A stretch of DNA of 64,000 nucleotides from Dama dama. Taxonomy: Eukaryota; Chordata; Mammalia; Artiodactyla; Cervidae. Below the pieces are notes generated by a model. That model was not told the DNA's origin, did not search any database, and worked only from the letters and a program-made list of their open reading frames with translations. The translations under genes and the position numbers were made by a program. The stretch spans positions 32,907,001 through 32,971,000 of the forward strand of contig NC_083696.1 of NCBI RefSeq assembly GCF_033118175.1, given 5' to 3'. Numbering within the stretch: the first letter of the stretch is position 1; every line of letters begins with the position of its first letter. Of this stretch, positions 10,436 to 21,603 are shown piece by piece.

Positions 10436-10884
10436 GAAACCCCTTGCAGATCTTGATTAAAACCAAGCATTATAACAATTTTTTCACATATCTAACCAAG
10501 TCCTTGACTAGATTATACATCTTTGAGAAGCCTCCAGTCTTTCAAGTTTTTATTGCTAGACAGTACATGGCATACAGCCTCTGCCTCCAGAAAGAGGAAC
10601 ATATAAGGCTGACTCATTGCACACTCCCCCCACTGGTGTCCTTGGAGTTGTTCAAGTCTGGGCAGGGTAAGGCAGCATGTGGTCCTCACTAGAGGTCCAC
10701 ATCTTTGACCTCTAATTCTCTGCCTTCAAAAATCACTGTGGAAAATGCAACCATCAAATCCATAAGAACACATCAAACCATTACAGCTACGAAGACCAAG
10801 CATCATTTAACTGAGCAGCTAGCCAACCTGTCAGTAGGGCCCTGAGGAATGAAGCACAACGGGCAGCCACCTTCAAGTGAAGGA

Positions 10885-11408
10885 AAGTGAGAAGCAACTA
10901 TGTACAATATCCAAGACATTGAAACAACGCAAATGCCCATCAACAGATGACTGGTTTAAGAAGACGGGTATGTGTGTATGTATACATAATGGAATATTAC
11001 TCAGCCATAAAAATATGAAATAATGCCATTTGCAATGTGGATGGACCTAATGAAATAAGTCAAAGAAAGACAAATATTATATGATATCACTTATACATGA
11101 AATCTTAAAAATAACACAAACAAATCTATTTACAAAACAGACTAAAAGTCAGAAAATAAACTTTTGGTTACCAAAGCGGAAAGGGAAGAGGGATAAATTA
11201 GGTGCATGGGATTAATAGATACAAATGACTATATGTAAAATACAGAAGCAACAAGGATTTACTATATAACAGAGGAAGCAATATTCAATATCTTGTAATA
11301 ACTTATAATGGAAAACCATCTGAATATATGTATAACTGAACCACTTTGCTATACACCTGAAACTAACACAATATTGAAAGTCAACTAGACTTCAAAAAAA
11401 AAAAAAAA
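10885..11408 (+). mobile_element. L1 3' end (older artiodactyl L1 or L1MA type)
   Basis: It begins in the last part of ORF2 and the 3' UTR: 'gcaaatgcccatcaacagatg', 'aatggaatattactcagcc', 'atgccatttgcaatgtggatgg', 'atatgatatcacttatac', then 'ctgaaactaacacaatattg' and an A-run at 11394-11408. No open frame is retained. Confidence 0.88.
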
Positions 11409-11614
11409 GAAAATCCCGAAGCTTAGGAGATTTCTTCAGTGCTAGCAGAAGCCTGCACTGGGCAAAGAGGCTCTGAAAGGGGAGTGAGGGCTACCTGCCC
11501 TCAAGGGGAATCAAGGTTTACCTGCTTCACAAGCCTTCCTGAACACCTTCAGGTATAAGAACTACTCATTTATTGTAGAACCACGAAATCAATCCATCGA
11601 TTAAAAGTGTGTAA

Positions 11615-11720
11615 TACAATGGGAAGGATTAGCATTTCCTGAGTTCCTCCTATGTGCCAGGCATCTTATTATTAGATAATACCATCAAGTAGATATTACA
11701 ACCACTCCTGAAATGCAGAG
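11615..11720 (-). repeat. MIR SINE fragment
   Basis: 'gagttcctcctatgtgccaggcatctta' followed by 'aagtagatattacaaccactcc' is the reverse complement of the MIR 3' half. Confidence 0.65.
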
Positions 11721-11724
11721 GAAT

Positions 11725-12246
11725 TCAGTAATCTTTGAATCATACAGACAGGAAATGGAGCAGAATAAATGCATAGTCAAGAATTAGTTGGAAAGCCTCG
11801 GTCACAGGGATGATCTGGGGAGTCATCCAAGTATGTACCCTCTCTCATACTTCTCCCCATACAAATCCTCAAGGTCTTTCATAAACTTCTGGAAAACTGA
11901 GTGTTCCCAGTCTAAGGTTTCCTAAGACCTTTGAGTTGGGTCTTGTAGTGGATCTAGAACATGTCTGTCCATGTTCAGACAAAGTCAGATTCGACCTAAA
12001 GAATGAAGGATTCTCATCAGTGAGGCCAGGTCGTAGTGCCAGACTGTGGACAAAGTGAGGTTACAATTCTCACATGGAGGAAAACCCCAATCCTTCACTG
12101 AAATCAGGGGCCCAGGGAGAGTGGGCTCCCACAGACATGCAGGTCATCTCCTGACACAGTGTGAGCGGCAAGACAGCACCAAGTGCGTGACAAGGAGAGG
12201 AAGAGTCAGAGCCCCAGCCCTGGGAGCGCAGCCAGACACCAGCAGT
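11725..12246. other. Unique sequence, no gene seen
   Basis: No repeat, exon or domain recognised. The open frame that starts here (12046) only extends because it runs into the Bov-A2 SINE. Confidence 0.4.
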
Positions 12247-12517
12247 CCTGCCGCTAAGTCGCTTCAGGCGTGTCCGACCCTGTGCGACCCCATAGACAGC
12301 AGCCCACCAGGCTCCCCCATCCCTGGGATTCTCAAGGCAAGAACACTGGAGTGGGTTGCCATTTCCTTCTCCAATGCATGAAAGTGAAAAATGAAAGTGA
12401 AGTTGCTCAGTCGTGTCTGACTCTTAGCGACCCCATGGACTGCAGCCTACCAGGCTCCTCCGTCCATGGGATTTTCCAGGCAAGAGGACTGGAGTGGGGT
12501 GCCATTGCCTTCTTCAA
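12247..12517 (-). mobile_element. Bov-A2 SINE (two Bov-A monomers)
   Basis: Two Bov-A bodies in tandem (12247-12375 and 12402-12517) are joined by the characteristic linker 'gcatgaaagtgaaaaatg'. No tRNA head is present, which separates Bov-A2 from Bov-tA. The two monomers differ at many positions. Confidence 0.93.
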
Positions 12518-14318
12518 GTGGAGGAAAAGCCTGGAGGCAAATCAACAGCTTTGGCTGAGGGTCTTCCTTTGAGTTCAGAGCCAGTTTTATTAAGTCATCC
12601 AGAATGAGGATGGGATTCACACACAGAGCCTGAAAAACAGTGTTTGCCCTCCAATAGTGTAAACATATGTTTTATGAAGATAATCCTGGCAGTCATGGGA
12701 AAAATTATTTACAAGAGGGCAAGACTTGAATCAGAAGGGTGATGGGCTATGAGGTCCCTGATGTTGATCAAAAAACCCAGGACCTGGTCACATGGAATAG
12801 AATTGTATCCCCAAGGACGTGAACACCCAGACAGAGTGCTCAGTCCTTTACTGTGCTTCAGAGCTACAGAGGCATGCAAGGTGGATGGAGACAGGAGAAG
12901 AGGTGGGATTCCAGAGTCACCCACATTGGTTGGGTCATCAAATTTCTGGGGAAAGGGATTAATAATTTTGCCTGTGGTTTTAATGTTCTGTCTATAAGAT
13001 GCAACATATCTGAATGTGTAGCCTGTCTGCTAGTGATTAGGGCTCTGGGGACAAGTAAGATGGATGATGACTAACCAGTTGACGTAACTATCACAATTTG
13101 ACAATAATAAGTGATCGGGGAAAGCCTCCCTGAGGTGGTACTTGAGCAAGGATCTGCAAGAGGTAAGGAGAGCATTCCAGAAGAGGGAACTACACGTACA
13201 AGGTCACAGGGAGAGTGTGCCCAGGGTGGCTGTGAAGAGCAAGATGGCTTGGGAGTTCAGGTATTCTAGGAGGGAGATCAGGAGAGACAGAGAAAGAAGT
13301 GGGTGTTAGTGTTTGTGGTCTGGGGAGGTCAAAGGACTCTTGGCTGGTGGCAGAGAGTCAGTAGAAACAGGATTGGTGGGAGGGGTTCTTGAGATGATGG
13401 AGGCTGGCAATGACAAGGTCAAGCAAACATCTCCAGGAGAGCTTGACCACAGCAGGACAGATGGCATGTTTCTCACAAAGGACCAAACGGGCTGTGTGTT
13501 TTCCCTAGTCAGTGAGAGTAATCAATAAGGAGATCTTATTTTACTTCTAAAGTCTTTAGGAATGGAGGAAAGAGGGAGGGAGAGAAAGAGAGATAATCAG
13601 TGGCCAAACACACCACTCGAAACATGAAATTTCTGAAAGCAGAGCTTGAGAAAAAAGACCCGAGAAACCCAATACCCTGTAGCTCAGAGCATCCCTGAAT
13701 CCTTCGTCCGGACCGCTAATAAAGAGCAGCAATTTGTCTGCATTTTGCAGACAAGTTTGAAGTGCTGGCAGCCTCCACACATGCGCTGTTTTTCAGGGAT
13801 CCAGGAAAGAGGAGGCGGCAGCAGGACTCCCGGGCAGCAAAGCAGAGAAAAGCCACAGGCATGCGGGGGCCTGGCCTGGAGAGGGAGCCTCCTCCTCTGT
13901 GCTGGCTCAGGCTCTGAAATCAGCTCCATGGCAGTGAAGTGCACGCTTGGCCAAGTTCAGCACAGACCCAGGCATGGAGCAAGCACTCCGTAAAGGTTTG
14001 GTGGTGTCCAAATGAAGCCTCTGCTCTGGATCTTTCTGGAGCCTAAGTGCCTTCGGATGTGGGCCAGACTGTGCCAAGCCCCCGCTGAGGAAGGGATGTG
14101 CCACGGTGAAAGGAGATGGTGGGGCCAGTGGTTTGAAGCTCCAGATTTTTATTCTCATTTCTGTCCAACCCATAAACCTACGGTGAACGACGACTGTGTG
14201 CAAAGCTCTGTGCAAAGAACAAGGGATCTCATGGAAATCCGTCCATATTACATATTTATTAAAGCAGAGAAGACAAAGTAGAGGGCAAAAGAAGTCAAAT
14301 TAAAATTTGTGCTCACCT
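12518..14318. other. Unique sequence with one unnamed old repeat
   Basis: 13105-13460 contains wording seen in a common mammalian dispersed repeat (gagcattccagaagaggga, acaaggtcacaggg, ggagatcaggagag), but I cannot name the family. 13640-14200 is mildly richer in CpG than the surroundings, short of an island. A near-perfect hairpin lies at 13731-13757. No gene evidence. Confidence 0.4.
13731..13757. repeat. Short perfect hairpin
   Basis: Arms ttgtctgca and tgcagacaa pair perfectly around a 3-base loop (ttt), and two further A-T pairs plus one T-G wobble extend the stem to 12. The loop is too short for a microRNA precursor. It could be a cruciform or coincidence. Confidence 0.8.
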
Positions 14319-14328
14319 GTGGTCTATA

Positions 14329-14500
14329 GTAATGGGCTTCCCTGGTGGCTCAGAGGGTAAAGCTTCTGCCTGCAATGCGGGATACCTGGGTTCGATCCCT
14401 GGGTTGGGAAGATCCCCTGGAGAAGGAAATGGCAACCCACTCCAGTACTCTTGCCTGGAGAACCCCACAGACAGAGGAGCCTGGTAGGCTCTAGAGCCTG
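14329..14500 (+). mobile_element. Bov-tA SINE
   Basis: The head 'gggcttccctggtggctcag' is intact, with B box ggttcgatccct, then the Bov-A body ending early at 'gagcctggtaggct'. An exact 10-bp duplication, gtggtctata, lies at 14319-14328 and 14501-14510. The body is shorter than usual, lacking the 'gtcgcaaagagtcggacac' end. Confidence 0.93.
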
Positions 14501-14544
14501 GTGGTCTATATTGTTTCAGCTTTTTAAAAAGTCTATTTTGACAT

Positions 14545-15165
14545 ATATGCATTAATATATGATATGTAGAATCTAGAAAAATAGTACAGATAAATCTATT
14601 TTCCAGGAAAGAAAAGAGACACAGATGTAGAGAACAGACATGTGGACATGGATGTGGGGGAGAAGGAGTGTAGGATGAATTGAGAGAGTAGCACTGACAT
14701 ATATACACTGCCATGTGTAAAATGGGGCTTCCTTGGTGGCTCAGATGGTAAAGAATCTGCCTGCAATGTGGGAGATGCAGGTTCGATCCCTGGGTCTGGA
14801 AGATTCCCTGGAAAAGGGAACGGCTACCCACTGCAGTATTCTTGTTTGGAGGATTCCATGGACAGAGGAGTCTAGTGGGCTACAGTCCTTGGAGATCACA
14901 AAGAGTCAGACACGACTGAGTGCAGGTACTTTAGATAGTTTTCATGTGTAAATCAGCTAGGGGGAGCCTGCTGTATGGCCCGGGGAGCTCAGCAAGATGC
15001 TCTGTTATAACCTAGACAGGTGGGATGGGATGTGGAGGTGGAAGCAGGGCTCCAGAGGCAGGGTAGAGGGGGGGATATGTGTAAACATACAGTGGACTCA
15101 CTTTGTTGTATGACAGAAGCTACCACAACAATATAAAGCAACTATGCTCCAACTTTTTTTTAAAA
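14545..15165 (+). mobile_element. Ruminant/artiodactyl L1 3' end, split by a Bov-tA
   Basis: Left part: 'gtagaatctagaaaaatagt', 'gagacacagatgtagaga', 'tgacatatatacactgcc'. Right part after the SINE: 'cagctagggggagcctgctg', 'gggatatgtgtaaac', 'aagctaccacaacaatataa' and an A/T tail. The two parts join in correct consensus order across the SINE at 14722-14942. Confidence 0.88.
14722..14942 (+). mobile_element. Bov-tA SINE nested in the L1
   Basis: Full-length head-to-tail element with 'ggcttccttggtggctcag', B box 'ggttcgatccct' and the end 'agagtcagacacgactgag'. An exact 10-bp duplication, catgtgtaaa (14712-14721 and 14943-14952), is L1 sequence, which fixes the order of insertion: L1 first, SINE second. 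Confidence 0.95.
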
Positions 15166-16080
15166 AAATGTATATTTTGACTCTTTTGGAAAGAAATTCT
15201 CAGAACAGAAGATGAGAGCTACCTCAATGTTTCACACATAAAACTTAAAAATACCCATTAGGTTGACAACCAAACCACAAATGCAGAGTAATAAATAATA
15301 CATAGCATTCGTCAGAATCAGTACCAATGTGGGTTAATTACTACAGTAATAAAGGAAGTGAGGTAATTTATTTTTTCTAAGAGTTAATGAAGTAAATGTT
15401 TCGCCTTCTTGTACACCTCGGCATTTTCTTTGTTTTAGAAATTGAATCCAAGCCTCATAGGAAGACATGGCAAAAAGAATCATTAAGGCTTCTGTGTAGA
15501 ATTTCAATTATTTCTAATCAATGAAGCAGAAGGTAGATAGTATTTAAAACAGTTCTACATTTTAAAGACAAGACTTGACTATTTTCAGCAAAGAAGCCAT
15601 TATTTATTTTACTTTAAATTATATGTCAGCAATAAAAGTTCACAAAATAGTATATGTTATGGGAAGAAAAGTAATACTAAGTATGTTGAACTCACTCCTG
15701 TGGTATAATTTTTTTCCTTAAAAGCTTCGGAATAACTTTTTGCATTATAAAACACATGCTTATCTTCTATAGAAAATTTGAAAAATACAGAAAGTATAAA
15801 AAAGAAAATGTAATCCCACATTTCATAATATTGACATTCTGATGATTTTATTTCATTTTTTTTCTGTGTAAAAATTAAGTTTGAAATCAGGATGCATATA
15901 GACTAGATACAGTTTAATATTCTAAATGTTTCACTTTACATGGTGAGCACATCATTTACCTTACTATCTTTGGAATTTTGCTATCATCTAATTAGTCATT
16001 CTCATACTATGGAACATTTAGAGTTTTTTCTTTTTCTTGTGGTTTTTTGTTTGTTTGTTTTTTGCTATTGTAAATTCTAT
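15166..16080. other. AT-rich unique sequence, no gene seen
   Basis: No exon or named repeat recognised. The T-rich stretch near 16035 is low complexity. Confidence 0.4.
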
Positions 16081-16097
16081 GAAGAGTATCTACTTTA

Positions 16098-16315
16098 TTT
16101 ATTATTTATTTTGACTGCACGGGGTCTTCACTGTGGTGTGTGGGCTTTTGGTCGTGGCAGGCTTCTCTTGCTGCAGAACATGGGCTCTAGAGCTTGAGGA
16201 CCCAGTAGTTACAGTATGTGGGCTACAGCGTGTAGGATCTCAGTTCCCCGACCAGGGATTGATCCCCTGCACTGGAAGATGGATTCTTAACCACTGGGCC
16301 ACCAGAGAAGTCTTG
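16098..16315 (-). mobile_element. CHR-type tRNA-Glu SINE
   Basis: On the minus strand the head (ctggtggcccagtggttaag) lies at the right and the tail at the left (tttattttgactg). Internal blocks 'ttgctgcagaacatgggctc' and 'cagttccccgaccaggga' are typical. A 15-bp target duplication with one mismatch, agagtatc[t/a]acttta, lies at 16083-16097 and 16316-16330. CHR elements are shared by ruminants, hippos and whales, so this insertion is older than the Bov-tA copies. Confidence 0.9.
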
Positions 16316-16330
16316 AGAGTATCAACTTTA

Positions 16331-16986
16331 ACCAAATAGCTTCCTCCCCATCTCTGTCCTTGTTTTCTTCCAGATTTATTGTACTGATTGCTGTTGTTGT
16401 TTTCCTACTCTGAGGGATATTACTTTACCATTATATTGTCTAACATTATTGCTTACATATGGGTGAGTTATTAAATAATCTGGTATCCTGCCAGAGCATA
16501 GAAACTTTAGATTCAGTACTAGGTTTAAAAACTGGTTCTCTGCCATTTTCTAGGCACTAATAATATCTATAAATATTAAATCTTCCCCTTTTCCTTAAAT
16601 AAGTCTCTTCCATCCACTTGACATCTTGCTACATTAGCTAGAACTTCCTGAACATGATCAAATCATAGTGATGATGCACAGATTCTTGTGTTGCTTCAGA
16701 TTTTAATGGGAAAACTATTGAAATTTCACCAGTAAGTCTGATGGTGATCATATCAGATGTAGACTTTTTATCACACAAAGAGGGTATTCTTCTTAGTCTA
16801 GCAAGTTTTATAAGTTATTTAATATTGTAAACACCTATACCAGATGGAAATCACCAGATTTTCTTTTGTGAGTTAATCACTGGATTCTTACTTTATCATA
16901 GTAGCTTTGGGGTTATTCTTTTATTATTAAGTTGTATAAAAAGTTATCTGAACTTTTATCTTTTTATATATAAAAGTCCTCCCTTT
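16331..16986. other. AT-rich unique sequence, no gene seen
   Basis: No named repeat, exon or domain recognised between the two CHR SINEs. Confidence 0.4.
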
Positions 16987-17161
16987 AAGGACTTCCTTGG
17001 TGGTCCAGTGGTTAAGACTCCATGTTTCCACTGCAGAGGGTGTGGGTTCTATCTGTTGTTTGGGAACTAAGATCCCATAATCCCCAAGATCATGCTGCAT
17101 AGTATGACCCCCCTCCCCCACCAAAAGATAAAATTTTAAAATAACAAATGTCTTAAAAAAT
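16987..17161 (+). mobile_element. CHR-type tRNA-Glu SINE
   Basis: Head 'ggacttccttggtggtccag', 'tggttaagactcc', then 'gggaactaagatcccataat' and an A-rich tail. A decayed target duplication may exist (aaagtcctccctt near 16972 and aaaggccctcatt near 17162, several mismatches). It faces the copy at 16098-16315 (opposite strand), head to head. Confidence 0.88.
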
Positions 17162-17254
17162 AAAGGCCCTCATTTTTCCTTTGGACAAAATGCCATGTGA
17201 CAAAATCTCCCCCCAATGCCCCAGATTTCACTAATCTTGAGAACCTATTGGTTC

Positions 17255-17415
17255 CAAGCAGTTTCTGAACATTTTACATGCGTCTCTAAATGCTCCTATA
17301 AGGTGGATAGTATAGCTACTCCCATTTTAAGATTGAGGAAATGTAGACTCAGTGTTGTCAAACATTTGGTTTGAGTTCACACAGCCAGTGAATGGTAGAG
17401 TGAGCACTTGGCCCC
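17255..17415 (-). repeat. MIR SINE
   Basis: Reverse-complement MIR blocks: 'ggtggatagtatagctactccca' and 'tttaagattgaggaaatg', then 'cacacagccagtgaatggtaga' and 'gcacttgg'. Confidence 0.78.
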
Positions 17416-17504
17416 AGACAGCCCGACACAAATGTATACGCACAGCTACCATGGCCATGCCCCAAGCTGGGATTACATTTGTATCACCTGCCATGAGGGC
17501 CTGC

Positions 17505-17640
17505 AGTGAGTCACTTGACTTCTCCTAGAAACAGTTTTCTCATCTCTTAAGTAAGGATGATAGTAGGAATAATACCCACCTAGCAGCACTGGTGTGGCAC
17601 TCTCTATGACACGGAAGAAACATTCAATGAAATAACAGTT
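17505..17640 (+). repeat. MIR SINE fragment
   Basis: 'agtcacttgacttctcctag', 'tctcatctcttaagtaagga' and 'aataatacccacctag' follow the MIR plus-strand order. Confidence 0.65.
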
Positions 17641-17674
17641 AACATTTCTCATTACTGTTTTTAACTTGTAACTC

Positions 17675-17800
17675 ATTTACTTGTTCTTAACAAATATTGA
17701 CTAAATGTCTACTCAGTGTCAGACATTACTCAGGGTATCTGAGAAATAACACAGCCCTCATGGAACTTCTGTCATTGTATATTCCAAAATTATTTAAGAT
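17675..17800 (-). repeat. L2-type 3' fragment
   Basis: 'aacaaatattgactaaatgtctact' and 'cagccctcatggaacttct' match the common old repeat that normally reads 'caacaaatatttattgagc' and 'cctcatggagctta'. Family assignment is uncertain. Confidence 0.45.
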
Positions 17801-18249
17801 TACTTTATTCTATACATATGACACTTTACCACAACTCCCAATCCATTACTTGCACATTTGAAACTTAAAACATTCCCAAAACCCAAAATTAAGCTCACTT
17901 GGTGTTAAAACCAGACCTGAACCACTGTGAGGCTATTTGTAGACCTGACTTATTTCAGTTGGCACGACTAGTCCTAGTTTCACTGAAGAAGTATCATGGA
18001 GTGTGACTACCAAGAGCTCCCCAGGTCCTACTTGAGGTGGTAGCAATATTCACTGGAAGAAGCATCTTGCATTTCTAAAATTTAAGAAATCCTTGAATCT
18101 AAAGCATCTGGTTCCAAGGGTAAAAAAAGTGTGGTCCTGTACAATGTGTGATAATATTAGATTATGTCAGAAAAGAATCACATTACATTAGAGTAGAATC
18201 TAATAGTGGAATTAATTCCTTCTCTCAATTAGAACACAAGTCCTGGGAG
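17801..18249. other. Unique sequence, no gene seen
   Basis: Nothing recognised. Confidence 0.4.
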
Positions 18250-18507
18250 GGAGGGAGGGATAAATTAGGAGTTTGGGATGATTAACATATACACTCTACT
18301 GTATAAACAGATAAACAAGGACCTACTGTATAGCACAGGGAACTCTATTCAATATCTTGTAATTACTGTTAATGGAAAGGAATCTGAAAAAAAAAAAAAA
18401 TATATATATATATATATGCTTGTATGTATAATTGATTCACTTTGCTGTACACCTAAAACTAATACAACACTGGAAATCAACTTATTTCAATACAAATTAA
18501 AGAAATA
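18250..18507 (+). mobile_element. L1 3' end
   Basis: 'gggataaattaggagtttggga', 'acaaggacctactgtatagcac', 'tattcaatatcttgtaatta', 'ttgctgtacacctaaaacta' and 'caacactggaaatcaactt' give the artiodactyl L1 3' UTR order. An A14 run followed by (TA)n at 18387-18417 has grown inside it. Confidence 0.88.
18387..18417. repeat. A14 plus (TA)8 microsatellite
   Basis: A14 at 18387-18400 followed by TA repeats to 18417, inside the L1 3' UTR. Likely length-polymorphic. Confidence 0.95.
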
Positions 18508-18509
18508 AT

Positions 18510-20954
18510 GACTTTCTCAGACAACTAAAGGGCGGAAGTCCCTTGAAGGCACTGACTTGTCTCACCCATCACACTGTTTCCCTCAGTAACTCACATGCTT
18601 CCAAGTCCCTGGTAGTTCTTGACAATCATTCCACTCAAATCAATTCAGTCCAAGAGCATGTTCTTTGATCCAAGATATTTTAGTTCCCTGAAGGGCTTTT
18701 CCTCAGATAACAGTATCAATCCAGCCATGTTTTTTAACCAACTGTGGGGAAAACCAGAAGGGCAGACCATAGGAATGGCTGCCCTTGACTTGCATGTCTA
18801 TATACCTAGAGATGCTTTTCTGCCTCATATCTACCTGTTTGGTCTTCAATATCTGCAAAGTAGCCTTTTTATTAATAAAATTCTTGAAAGCTGTCAGCCC
18901 ATCTTAACGATTTTATCTTCACCATAAGGCTAACTCAAAACCTTTTGGCAAAAGAGTAGAACTATGGTGCTTGCTCAAATAGTAAGCAACTCTTATTTCC
19001 CTATGGTTTCTGTTCAAAGATGGCTGCCTGATCGAATGGGATTCAGCGTTCTGCCTTGGCACAAGGCATGCGATGTTAAATTCTGCCTTACGCTTCAACC
19101 ACGAGAGCCCTCTTATGTTGCTGGAGCTGCTTCATCATGTCAATGGTTTTGAGTTGTATATTAGACGAGGATTTGCCATCCCTGCACAGGTGATTCCAAA
19201 ACTGCCTCAAGCCGGCTCTATAAGCCATGACTAGGAAGAACAACAACTGATATGACTTTTACACATTAGATTTTTCAAAGTACTTACACACACATGACTT
19301 CAGAACTGTTTCCCACCATCTGACCTCCCCAGGTCAACCTTAGGGGCCATTAACTGCGCGGCTATCTTCAGCGTGGACAGAGCCATGATTTTGCAGGACT
19401 TCACAATATGACAATCACAAGGGATGTGGGAGGAGGACAGCTTTGATTTGTAGCCAACCTAATGCATCATCTGTGGATTTTAGTGGGCTTATTATTATCT
19501 CTATCTGAATCTCACAGTGGCAAATGCCAGAAAAATTATCCCATAGTTCTGGCACCTGACAGACACACCCTTGTTTGATGTGGAAAAACCCACAGTTCCA
19601 AAGGCAACAATGGCTCCTTTTAAAGCCAGGCTAGTTTCACCAACAGGAAATAGCTCAGCACACTCTGTCTTGCAGGGCTGGGTCATGCACAGATGAACAC
19701 TGAATACGTCTACTGTGATGATTGATAAGGATGACAGGGCAAGAGAGGAGAGGTGCCTTGCAGGAGGCCAGGTGCTCAATAATTGCTGATTGATGAATGG
19801 TAACAGCTATTAAATGCCATCCTACTCTTGAAAATATACCTAAGTTAATTCAAACTCCCTGATAAAATGGCTGTGATTGAATTGTGCAAGTCTTTCTTAA
19901 CACAGGCATGCCTGAAGCAGTGGGAAGAAATGCATAAGTAGTTGTTAGAGGTTTCCCCTGCCAAAGGAATTCCACTTACCCGCAAGAGAAGACTAAGCAG
20001 TGTCCAATAGTAAATGATATGGGGGCTCCGTGTTCATAAATTATTAAGAATTTCAAAAATGTTGACAGCAAAGCATTAAACCAAGAACACAGCCCTTTGG
20101 CAGGGGACTTGTGTGAAGACACAGATTCACTCCCGTGAAGTTGGTCCTGAGCATGAGTAATGGTTTGTATGTAATGTTACAGTTATCCTTCTTGTTACCT
20201 GTAATTGGTGGACTTTTGGAGTAACAGACGGCTTGACAGGTGGACAGACCTAATAACCTGAGTCAGGAAAGGTGGGATCAACTGCTATCTTGGTTCCACA
20301 TGAAACACTTCCCTCAAATAAGAAATGGAAAATGAACAGGAAAACTGGAGGAGTCCCAGAAGCTCCAGGCAAAGTGTTGACCTTGCTAATCAAGGAGGAA
20401 ATGTGATTAGGAGTTGATGTTACCCGATGGGCTCTAAAGTCATTCCCACCTTGTGAAAAGAGGCTCAGTGAACAGAGGCTCAGAAGTTAGCACTCAGTGA
20501 AGAAGCGCTAACCCTCTGGGGCTCAGGTCTGATTACCCTGGAGGCAAGCACCAGAGCACCCCAGGGTCTGCTAGCCTGCTAGCCTGTTACCAATGTAGAA
20601 TCAGAAATCTGCCATTTACAATTTTATTTTGACCTGATTTCACTTCTTTTTTAGGTTAGATAAACACAGGAATGCCCAGCTAAATTTCCATTTCAGACAT
20701 TGAGGAAATAATATTTTGGGTAAGCGTTTCCAAATCCGGCAACTTTTTGATAGGTTCTCGATAGATTCTGCCTCCATATTTTATAAAGTTCTATAAGAAA
20801 ATGTCGACTTCTCCCAGCTGAACTAGAATTTGAGGGAGGTGACAGTATAACACCACAGGCAGGAATGGCCCCAGTGACTATAGCCAAGCTCCCCAACTGG
20901 AAGGGAAACTCAAAAGAACTAAGCAAAGGAGACACCTCTGTGCCCATCCTCACC
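18510..20954. other. Largely unique 2.4 kb, no gene seen
   Basis: The only repeat I recognise is an L2 3' scrap at 19755-19800 (ccaggtgctcaataattgctg). Moderate-complexity sequence without exon, domain or CpG island. It is one of the longer repeat-poor stretches in the left half. Confidence 0.4.
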
Positions 20955-21070
20955 TGTCTGTGGTTCTCAACCTTCCTTGCCCCCTGGGATCCCCTGGGGT
21001 GTTTTAAAGACATGGATACCAAGGTTCTATACCCCAGAAATCCTTATTTAATTGGTCTGAGAGGTAGTCA
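20955..21070 (+). mobile_element. MER5/MER58-type hAT-Charlie fragment
   Basis: 'gtggttctcaacc', 'ccctggggtgttttaaaga' and 'ttatttaattggtctgaga' are the recurring blocks of this non-autonomous family. Exact subfamily not resolved. Confidence 0.6.
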
Positions 21071-21084
21071 AAGAAGATGGAATT

Positions 21085-21335
21085 TCACAAGTTACCCAGG
21101 AGACTTTGGGATCGACATGTCCACACTGCTATATTTAAAATGGATGACCAACAAGGACCTACTGTATCGCACATGGAACTCTGCTCAATGTTGTGTGGCA
21201 GCGTGGATGGGAGGGGAGTTTGGGAGAGAATGGACACATGTGTATGCATGGCTGAGTCACTCTGCTGTGTACCTGAAACTACCACAACATTGTTAATAGG
21301 CCACACTGCAATATAAACAATTTTTTAAAAAGATC
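21085..21335 (+). mobile_element. L1 3' end (diverged)
   Basis: 'accaacaaggacctactgta', 'gcacatggaactctgctcaat', 'catggctgagtcactctgct' and 'gaaactaccacaacattgtta' follow the L1 3' UTR. The A/T tail ends near 21335. The small open frames overlapping here are L1 UTR, not genes. Confidence 0.82.
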
Positions 21336-21575
21336 AGAAGGAGAAAAAGGTACAAAAGGCCACCGTGAGTAATGTTTTTCCATCAAGTCAGGCATTTATA
21401 TATGTGAACATATTAGTGGGTGTTTTAGAGAAATATCTTCTTGCTTTTGGACTGACTTTGCAAATGAGGCACTCGAATTACTAGATAACAGTAGCCATAT
21501 GAAAACAGAAAACAAGTGAAACTGAAATCATTACTAAATATAGATGGAGTATTAGGCTCTTCTAATTATTATCAG

Positions 21576-21603
21576 GAAGTGAAGTGAAGTGAAGTGAAGT
21601 GAA
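21576..21603. repeat. (GAAGT)n microsatellite at a SINE tail
   Basis: Five GAAGT units directly abut the minus-strand Bov-tA. The tail of this SINE class is often expanded in this way. Confidence 0.95.

Larger units (their letters stand above)
9931..10600 (+). repeat. L2 LINE, split by a short L1
   Basis: L2-like wording runs from about 9931 (ccaaactcctaatctgggg) through 'catgcctctctgatcac' to 10269. It resumes after the L1 at 10436 with 'gactagattatacatctttgag' and 'agacagtacatggcata'. A 12-bp tandem repeat lies inside it at 10036-10071. Confidence 0.55.

Noticed and set aside
13731..13757. microRNA precursor
   Set aside because: Total length of 27 nt with a 3-nt loop is too short for Drosha/Dicer processing.
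14334..14410. Functional tRNA-Glu gene
   Set aside because: The tRNA-like head with intact B box is the Bov-tA promoter; it continues into the Bov-A body and cannot form a complete cloverleaf.
14313..14831. 172-codon minus-strand frame, the longest in the window
   Set aside because: It is the antisense of two Bov-tA SINEs and the L1 piece between them.
20865..21296. 143-codon frame as a coding exon
   Set aside because: It is made of a MER5-type fragment fused to an L1 3' UTR, with no domain.
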